A DNA stretch of 64,000 nt from an uncultured bacterium (GTDB lineage: Bacteria; Bacillota; Clostridia; Oscillospirales; Oscillospiraceae). The stretch is from NCBI GenBank assembly GCA_947643715.1, contig CANRXB010000011.1:1-64000 (forward strand). Direction: 5' to 3'. The translations under genes and the position numbers were made by a program. Under the pieces are notes generated by a model. It made no database searches. It had not been told where the DNA came from and saw only the letters and a list, made by a program, of their open reading frames with translations. This document shows positions 57,690 through 64,000 of the stretch, piece by piece; within the stretch, counting starts at the first letter, position 1; the number at the start of each line of letters is the position of its first letter.

Positions 57690-58106
57690 CTATATTCCAG
57701 CCGGTCGCGACCCGGATGAAATCGCTCTGTTGGTCAGCTCGTCCTCCCATGTGGTCGGGACGATCTGATCGATCTGGGCGCGGAGCAGCTCCGCTTCCGC
57801 CGCCGTCCCGTTCTCCTCCAATCGATCGGCGAGCTTCTCCAGGGCGCGGATCGCCCGCTCCCGCTCGTCGTTCCAGAGGAAGGCGGCTGTCGGTCTGTAT
57901 CGGTATTTTTTTCGGGGCGGCAGGGCCGAGAGGCAGGCGGGCCGTTGTCTGCCCTGGCGCTCCAGCACCTCGCCCCGGACGATGGGGACCTCCCGGGGCG
58001 CATGGATGGTCAGGTGGGCGCGTTCACCGCTGAGCTGGTCGAACAGGACCACGGTGTCGCTGCCCACGGTGAAATACTCACCGCGTTTCATGGTGATACA
58101 AAGCAT
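57690..58106 (-). CDS. csrA: CsrA-like translational regulator with C-terminal extension
   Basis: 138 residues from ATG 58106 behind GAGGAGG. Residues 1-50 align with CsrA: MLCITMKRGEYFTVGSD, then THL-like strands and IHAPREVPIVRGEVLER with the conserved R44. The R6 of E. coli CsrA is Met here. Residues 55-138 are an added basic linker (LPPRKKYRYRPTAAFLW) and a long helix (RERAIRALEKLADRLEENG), roughly doubling the usual size (60-75 residues). CsrA in Gram-positives represses flagellin translation and is held by FliW; no fliW is in the window. Gene order csrA-flagellin is conserved in Firmicutes. Confidence 0.85.
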   Translation of the reverse strand: MLCITMKRGEYFTVGSDTVVLFDQLSGERAHLTIHAPREVPIVRGEVLERQGRQRPACLSALPPRKKYRYRPTAAFLWNDERERAIRALEKLADRLEENGTAAEAELLRAQIDQIVPTTWEDELTNRAISSGSRPAGI

Positions 58107-58508
58107 GATGTCCTCCTCGATCTGCGCTCCCCCGCCCGGGGGCCGCTTTCCATAGTCATGATGTTTTGGACGCCCGCCGTCCTGTCCCCGCGCGGGGGCC
58201 CGGCAGGCTTCCACCGCGATCCCCGCAGGGAGGGCGGTGTCTCGTTTCCCACTTTCCGGCCTGGAGCGCGCTGAACGAAGCGCCGTGGCGGGGACCGCGC
58301 GCGGTCCGCCGCGCATCTCCCCACACGGCCCATAGCGCTGGGCTCGCGGAGGATCCCGGCGCTTTGCTCAACGCCTCCAGCCGGGACATGGGCATCCACC
58401 GGCGTCCCGGCCGGCACATCGGAGCGAGGTCCGCTTCGTTCCCTTGCTCCTCCTTTCCGACCGCGATCCCGTTCGCCGGGCTCACGGTCGGGGCGGCCTG
58501 CGGCCGCT
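58107..58508 (-). ncRNA. candidate guide RNA region of the TnpB-like gene
   Basis: 402 bp without a gene between the TnpB-like stop and csrA. Read on the minus strand it holds strong stems: GCGGCC/GGCCGC just after the stop, CCGACCG/CGGTCGG with an inner CCCG/CGGG, and GCCGGGAC/GTCCCGGC near 58382-58413. A second frame continues the typical TnpB tail (ERVKRPQAAPTVSPANGIAV, GKEEQGNEADLA), so the DNA was once tnpB 3' end. In TnpB and TldR systems the guide RNA overlaps and follows this end. The guide itself is not identified. Confidence 0.4.
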
Positions 58509-59693
58509 TCACGCGCTCTCGCGCGATCCTTGACTGCTGAGGTATCGGTCCAATCCCTGGGCCTTGATGTTTTTTGCGGCGTTGATCTCCCTGTCGTGCA
58601 CCGCGCCGCATCTGGGGCAGGTCCAGGTCCTGGCCCTGGGCGCGGCCGCGTCCCGGACCAGGCCGCAGACGGAGCAGGTGCGGGTGGTGGGCCAATAGCG
58701 GTCCACCACGAGGAAGGGCTTGCCCTGCCGTTCCAGCTTGTAGCGCAGGCACTCCCGGAACATCCCGTACCCGGAATCCAGGACGTTGCCCCATCTCAGC
58801 TCTCTGGACATCTCGGACAGGGCGTCGGCCCGCACACACACGGCGTCCCAAGCGTTGGCTATCCGCCGGGACGTCTTGTGGATGAAGTCGCGCCGCTGGT
58901 TGGCGATGTGCTCGTGGAGCCGGCGGTATCTCTGCACCGCCTCCTGATGGTTCCTGGAGCCGGGCTGCATCCGGTCGAGCCGCCGCTGTATCCCGGCCAG
59001 CTTCTCCTGGGAGCGTTCGAGCCAGTGGGGCGGGTCCGCCATAGCCCCGTCGTCGGCCACATAGAAGTGGGCCATGGAATACTTCAGCCCCACGGTGGTC
59101 TCCGGCGTCGGGACCACGGGCTGGGGCGGCCTCACCCGTTGCTCGTACAAGATATAGCAGTGATAGCTGCCGGAACGGGTCTTTTCCACCGTGATCCGTT
59201 TCAGCTTCCAACCGCTCCTGGGGCGGCGGGAGAACCTCGCCTTGACGAGCCCGGCCTTGGTCATGCGGATCGCGTCCCTGGTGATGTAGATGGTGGGACC
59301 CGATCTGAACACGCGGTTGCAGGCGGTGAAGGAATCCCTGTCGGTCTTTTTCCTCTTGAACCTGGGATAGCCGAAGCATCCCGGGTCCTTGAAAAACACC
59401 CGGAACGCCTGGGCCAGCCGGTTGTGCTCCTGGATGAGCGCCTGATCGTCCACGTCCTTCAGGAACGGCGCCTCCTTCTTGTATTTGGCGGGGGTGGGGA
59501 TGAAGTGGGCGTCGGTCTCGATATAGAACCTCTGTTGGTCGGCCAGCATCCGGTTCCAGATGTAGCGGCAGCAGCCGAAGGTGTTCTCGAACAGCTCGGC
59601 CTGGGCTTGGGTGGGATAGAGCCTGACCTTGATGGTGTCGTATCGGACGATCCGCCCGTCATCGGGGCTGTGTGCTTTTCGTATCCCCGGCAT
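58509..59693 (-). CDS. nuclease-dead TnpB homologue (TldR-like RNA-guided repressor candidate)
   Basis: 394 residues from ATG 59693. The layout is that of an IS200/IS605-type TnpB: N-terminal YDTIKVRLYPTQAQAELFEN, the REC/WED part, RuvC-like domain and an intact zinc ribbon (C340, C343, C359, C362). The active site is lost: RuvC-I reads TTVGLKYSMAHFYVADDG where the family has GLDYS, so D204 is Lys; RuvC-II reads VCVRADALSEMS instead of VCIEDL, so E288 is Arg; RuvC-III reads HDREINAAKNI instead of HDRDINAA, so D369 is Glu. No transposase is adjacent. Nuclease-dead TnpBs (TldR) are known RNA-guided repressors, some tied to flagellin genes. The location beside csrA and flagellin makes that role likely here. 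Confidence 0.85.
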   Translation of the reverse strand: MPGIRKAHSPDDGRIVRYDTIKVRLYPTQAQAELFENTFGCCRYIWNRMLADQQRFYIETDAHFIPTPAKYKKEAPFLKDVDDQALIQEHNRLAQAFRVFFKDPGCFGYPRFKRKKTDRDSFTACNRVFRSGPTIYITRDAIRMTKAGLVKARFSRRPRSGWKLKRITVEKTRSGSYHCYILYEQRVRPPQPVVPTPETTVGLKYSMAHFYVADDGAMADPPHWLERSQEKLAGIQRRLDRMQPGSRNHQEAVQRYRRLHEHIANQRRDFIHKTSRRIANAWDAVCVRADALSEMSRELRWGNVLDSGYGMFRECLRYKLERQGKPFLVVDRYWPTTRTCSVCGLVRDAAAPRARTWTCPRCGAVHDREINAAKNIKAQGLDRYLSSQGSRESA

Positions 59694-59771
59694 CGGGACC
59701 CGGCCTCCTTCCCTCGACCATGCCCGTCCGCTGCACCGGACGGGCTGCGGTCGAAATACGCTGTCGGATCC

Positions 59772-59797
59772 GTTACAAAATGTATGAAACTTGTAAC
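59772..59797. repeat. 26-bp dyad site A, candidate serine-invertase site
   Basis: Half-sites GTTACAAAATGT and (reverse) GTTACAAGTTTC around a central AT. The 12+2+12 layout equals that of hix/gix sites. It shares GTTACA....GT at the outer and inner positions with site B. Confidence 0.6.
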
Positions 59798-59851
59798 AAC
59801 AGGTCGAAGTTTGAAAAAAATGAGATCTGCTCTTATTTCTTTGCCGGGGCT

Positions 59852-59862
59852 GCCGATATAAT
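59852..59862 (+). promoter_or_regulatory. promoter-like sequence inside the candidate invertible segment
   Basis: GCCGATAT (59852-59859) is a perfect sigma-28 -10 element and overlaps a TATAAT (59857-59862). A -35 match is weak for both sigma factors. It points rightward, away from the TnpB-like gene; inversion between sites A and B would point it at that gene. Confidence 0.4.
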
Positions 59863-59886
59863 GATTGAAAACGTTGAGCTGTCCCT

Positions 59887-59912
59887 GTTACAGGTCGTAT
59901 ACTTCCTGTAAC
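59887..59912. repeat. 26-bp dyad site B, candidate serine-invertase site
   Basis: Half-sites GTTACAGGTCGT and (reverse) GTTACAGGAAGT around a central AT. The dyad extends outward by CCT/AGG. Centre-to-centre distance to site A is 115 bp. Confidence 0.6.
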
Positions 59913-60043
59913 AGGAAACCCGCCGCTCCAGTGGTGAAAATCCACGCTTTCCAGAGATCCAAGGGACATTTTCACCATGATCGTTCCGGCCACGGACCTG
60001 CCCCGCCGGGAAGGGCCATGCTGCGGCGCGTCTATGTAAAGAA

Positions 60044-60087
60044 AAAGCGCCCGTTTCCCTCGGTCCATAGAGGGAAACGGGCGCTTT
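60044..60087. terminator. strong bidirectional terminator
   Basis: AAAGCGCCCGTTTCCCT with its exact complement around a 10-nt loop, 34 bp beyond the recombinase stop; T and A runs on both sides. Confidence 0.85.
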
Positions 60088-60120
60088 CTTCAAACTGCGG
60101 CCGGTATCCTTGCTGCGTTC

Positions 60121-60726
60121 TCATGTGATGGCGCGGGGCTCCTTCGCCCTGCGCAGGAAGGTCTGATAGGAGATCCCCAGTTCCTTTGCCGCGTCCCTGG
60201 AGGAGACGGCCCCCTCCCGCCACAGCGCGGCCATGTCCTCGAAGCCGTCCGGCAGCTCCATGCGTTTGGGCCCGAAGCGCACGCCCCGCACCTTGGCGGC
60301 GGCGATGCCCTCCGCCTGACGCCGGCGGATGTTCTCGCGCTCGGTCTGCGCCACATAGCTGAGGATCTGGAGCACGATGTCCGCGATCAACGTCCCAGTG
60401 AGGTCCCGCCCCTGCCGGGTATCCAGCAGCGGCATGTCCAACACCACGATGGCTGCCTTTCGCTTTTTCGTGATGAACTCCCACTGCTCCAGGATCTCCG
60501 CGTAATCCCGCCCCAGGCGGTCGATGCTCTTGAGCACCAGCACGTCCTCCGGCCGCAGCCCCCTCACGAGCTGCTGGTATCCGGGGCGGTTGAAGTCCTT
60601 CCCGGACAGCTTCTCTATCATGATGTTCCTCTCTTCCACGCCGAACTCCTGCATGGCGGCGACCTGCCGGGCCTCGTTTTGATCGTGGGTGGACACCCGC
60701 ACATATCCGTAAGTCGTTCCTGTCAT
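60121..60726 (-). CDS. serine recombinase, Hin/Gin/resolvase family
   Basis: 201 residues. The catalytic Ser is S12 in YGYVRVSTHDQNEARQ. Further motifs are EKLSGKDFNRPGYQQLV, LKSIDRLGRDYAEIL and the long E-helix DIVLQILSYVAQTERENIRR. A C-terminal helix-turn-helix (AVSSRDAAKELGISYQTFLR) binds the half-sites. The size and layout fit DNA invertases and resolvases, not the large serine integrases or IS607 TnpA. It is encoded next to two dyad sites and the flagellin regulatory genes, so phase variation is a reasonable hypothesis. The ribosome site is GAAGGGGG. Confidence 0.92.
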   Translation of the reverse strand: MTGTTYGYVRVSTHDQNEARQVAAMQEFGVEERNIMIEKLSGKDFNRPGYQQLVRGLRPEDVLVLKSIDRLGRDYAEILEQWEFITKKRKAAIVVLDMPLLDTRQGRDLTGTLIADIVLQILSYVAQTERENIRRRQAEGIAAAKVRGVRFGPKRMELPDGFEDMAALWREGAVSSRDAAKELGISYQTFLRRAKEPRAIT

Positions 60727-61044
60727 ACCTCGACCCCCTTCTGTAGCTGTGACGATGTGATACTATATTTTACCAGAAGGCGGGCGCTTAAACATCGCAA
60801 CCGGCCGAACGGCACGCCGTGCGCCCTTCGGGGCAGAGGGGGACGGGCAGGGGCCAGGGATCGCATCGTTCCAAAAAGTCTCGTTTCCGGCCAAACAGCC
60901 CTCTATATGGCAAAACTATGTCCCCTGGAGCCTGAGCTCCAGGGGACATAGTTTTTATGAAAAGATATGGGACATCGTATGGCCTCGCAGTCATGGCACG
61001 GCAAAGCCATGCCCTCTCTCAGCACCGCCCGCTTCGATGCGTCC
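60727..61044. other. 318-bp intergenic stretch: recombinase promoter and terminator
   Basis: No gene. An extended -10 (TGG-TAAAAT on the minus strand, about 60767-60772) can serve the recombinase gene. The hairpin at 60912-60956 ends the gdhA transcript. Confidence 0.6.
60912..60956. terminator. bidirectional terminator of gdhA
   Basis: AAAACTATGTCCCCTGGAGC with exact complement and a 4-nt loop; T runs on both strands. Confidence 0.85.
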
Positions 61045-62480
<1,436 letters not shown>

Positions 62481-62593
62481 GACTGAGATGAAAAAATTGC
62501 AAAAACGATTTTCACAAAAAATACCGCCGGGCCTGGGGACCTTTTGGGGCCCCACGTCCGCGCGGCACGCCCAGCGGTCGCCCGCCAGACACT

Positions 62594-62628
62594 GAGACGG
62601 GGCCCGGGAAGATCCCGGGCCCCGTCTC
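62594..62628 (-). terminator. terminator of the histidine kinase gene
   Basis: A 16-bp perfect stem (GAGACGGGGCCCGGGA) with a 3-nt loop, 30 bp beyond the kinase stop. Confidence 0.7.
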
Positions 62629-62658
62629 GTCGTCGATCCGAATGGATGCGTCTCCCGC

Positions 62659-64000
62659 TCACAGCTTCAACTCGATGGGGATCTTGGGGTCGTCCCCCGC
62701 CAGAGGCAGGGTGACGATCGCCTTGAACAGATCGCCGTCGATCGCGATCTCGAACCGCCCATGCTGGAGCTCCGCCAGGGACTGCGCGATGGAGAGCCCC
62801 AAGCCGCTGCCCGCCTCGTTGCGGGACTCGTCTCCCCGGACGAACCGCTCCATGAGCCGCTCCGCAGGGACGTCCAGCGCGTCGCGGGAGATGTTCTTCA
62901 CCGACAGCACCGCCCGATCCCCGCTGCACCGCAGGTCCACGTACACCCGGGTGCCCGGGAGCGCATACTTCGCGCAATTGGTGAGCAGATTGTCCAGCAC
63001 CCGCCACAGGTGCCGTCCGTCCGCATCCACCCACAGCGGCCCCTCGGGAAGAGAGCGCACTACCGTCAGCCCCTGGGCCGCCAGCCGGTCGCCGCACTCC
63101 GCCAGGGCCTGGTCGATGAGCTGGCACCAGTCCAACCGCTCCAGGTCCACCGTCAGGTTCCCGGTGGACGCCTTGGACGCCTCCACCAGATCCTCGGTGA
63201 GCTTCTTCAGCCGCTGGCTCTTCCGGTCCAGCACCTCGATATACTCCACCGCTTTGGGGTTGTCGATGTCCTCCTTCTTGAGCAGGTCCACGTAATTGAT
63301 GATGGAGGTCAGCGGCGTCTTCAGATCGTGGGACACGTTGGTGATGAGCTCCGCCTTGAAATGCTCGCTCCTCATCCGGTCCTCCACCGCCGCCGAGATG
63401 GCATGGCCCAGGTTATTGAGTTCATCGGCATGGCCCTTGAGGTCGGGGAGCATATACCGGGTATCGATGTGATAATCGGGGTTGCCGCCGATGATCTCCT
63501 GTGTACCGCGGCGGATCTTCTTCCACTGATACGCCCACCGGCACAGGTAGGTCATCACCACGAAGGTCACGATCAGCCATAGCCCCGTGGCCCATCGGAT
63601 GGTGGCCATCGTAAAGATCGGATACGCCATACAGCCTATCACCGCCTTCCAGATCAGCGGGACGGCCTGGACGGCCCGTCCCGTCGCCACGAACAGTTCC
63701 CACAGCCAGACCAATGCCCGTACCAACAGCCTCCAGCACCAGGCGCACAGCTTCCACGTCCATGTGTTGCGCAGCAGCGTGTGGGCCTTGCACCGGACGC
63801 ACACCGTCAACAGCGCCGCTATGCCCAGGGCCGCCGCTATGGCCACCGACTGCCCCACGCCGATGAGTTGGATGAACATAGGCGCGTCCCCATAGGCGTC
63901 AGCCACGATGAAGACCCCGGCGCTCACCGCGCCCACGCCGCCCAAAGCCAGGAGGAACAGCAGTACATCTCCAGGCACCCGGTGGAACCAATTGAGGTAG
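62659..64000 (-). CDS. sensor histidine kinase, 5' end beyond the window
   Basis: At least 440 residues are visible; the frame stays open to the right edge (NWFHR precedes the in-window start candidate at 63978), so the N-terminus is probably outside. Several membrane helices (first 170 visible residues) are followed by a HAMP-like linker, the box FKAELITNVSHDLKTPLTSI and ATPase motifs DNLLTNCAKYALPGT, NISRD (D box) and NEAGSGLGLSIAQSLAEL. This is the PhoR/BaeS type of kinase. The cognate regulator should lie to the right. Confidence 0.9.
   Translation of the reverse strand, partial: YLNWFHRVPGDVLLFLLALGGVGAVSAGVFIVADAYGDAPMFIQLIGVGQSVAIAAALGIAALLTVCVRCKAHTLLRNTWTWKLCAWCWRLLVRALVWLWELFVATGRAVQAVPLIWKAVIGCMAYPIFTMATIRWATGLWLIVTFVVMTYLCRWAYQWKKIRRGTQEIIGGNPDYHIDTRYMLPDLKGHADELNNLGHAISAAVEDRMRSEHFKAELITNVSHDLKTPLTSIINYVDLLKKEDIDNPKAVEYIEVLDRKSQRLKKLTEDLVEASKASTGNLTVDLERLDWCQLIDQALAECGDRLAAQGLTVVRSLPEGPLWVDADGRHLWRVLDNLLTNCAKYALPGTRVYVDLRCSGDRAVLSVKNISRDALDVPAERLMERFVRGDESRNEAGSGLGLSIAQSLAELQHGRFEIAIDGDLFKAIVTLPLAGDDPKIPIELKL

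Larger units (their letters stand above)
59694..60120. other. 427-bp regulatory region between recombinase and TnpB-like gene
   Basis: No supported gene. It contains the two 26-bp dyad sites (59772-59797, 59887-59912), the AT-rich segment with a promoter-like sequence between them, and the terminator at 60044-60087. A plus-strand transcript from the promoter would end at that terminator after about 215 nt. Confidence 0.65.

Noticed and set aside
58509-60726. An active IS607 or IS605 transposon (serine recombinase plus TnpB)
   Set aside because: The recombinase has the C-terminal HTH of invertases/resolvases, not the N-terminal MerR-like HTH of IS607 TnpA. The TnpB active site is lost, and no transposon ends were recognised.

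Overview
The window looks like a chromosome segment of a high-GC, flagellated, Gram-positive anaerobe, most likely a gut Clostridia member of the Oscillospiraceae (Flavonifractor / Lawsonibacter / Intestinimonas-like). This is inferred from the Gram-positive gene set (LytR-CpsA-Psr protein, class A PBP, AbrB, CsrA next to flagellin, acetate kinase), strong AGGAGG ribosome sites, TTGACA/TATAAT promoters, and GC-rich host genes. No 16S gene or other species marker is present.

Layout. 0-7 kb: a phage tail-fibre-like gene, a LURP-one-like gene, a glycosyltransferase fused to a MarR-like domain, a DUF3048 lipoprotein, a phosphodiesterase and a three-gene cluster of unknown function. 6.7-20 kb: a long leftward housekeeping cluster (smc, zinc ribbon, ftsY, rdgB, yhbY, nadD-yqeK fusion, LCP, rsfS, trpS, wecA, wecB). 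20-30 kb: accessory genes, with an Agr/LytTR-type two-component system beside a decayed permease, and a complete regulator-kinase-ATPase-FtsX permease set. 30-31.3 kb: rhaD and a truncated rhaA. 31.3-43.3 kb: tRNA-Ser-integrated mobile DNA. The main element (about 32.43-43.32 kb) is bounded by 25-bp att repeats and has integrase, repressor, divergent early operon, Toprim/AAA replication protein and an iteron cluster, but no capsid or conjugation genes. It resembles a phage satellite (PICI-like) or integrated plasmid. To its left lies the decayed remnant of at least one earlier element that used the same or a similar site.

43.3-54.5 kb: two tRNA-Ser genes, a class A PBP, an AbrB/ABC-2 transporter operon, a 5'-nucleotidase, a rhomboid-like protein, tmcAL and ackA. 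54.7-60.7 kb is the most interesting locus: a 940-residue flagellin, an extended CsrA, a TnpB homologue in which all three RuvC catalytic positions are substituted, and a Hin/Gin-like serine recombinase. Between recombinase and TnpB-like gene are two 26-bp dyad sites of the size used by serine invertases, flanking an 89-bp AT-rich segment with a promoter-like sequence. This arrangement suggests a flagellin regulatory island that combines a nuclease-dead TnpB repressor (TldR-like), post-transcriptional CsrA control (the flagellin ribosome site sits in a GGA hairpin loop), and possibly an invertible promoter. 61-64 kb: glutamate dehydrogenase and a histidine kinase running off the right edge.

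Most long overlapping open frames on the strand opposite these genes are GC-rich shadows and are left out.
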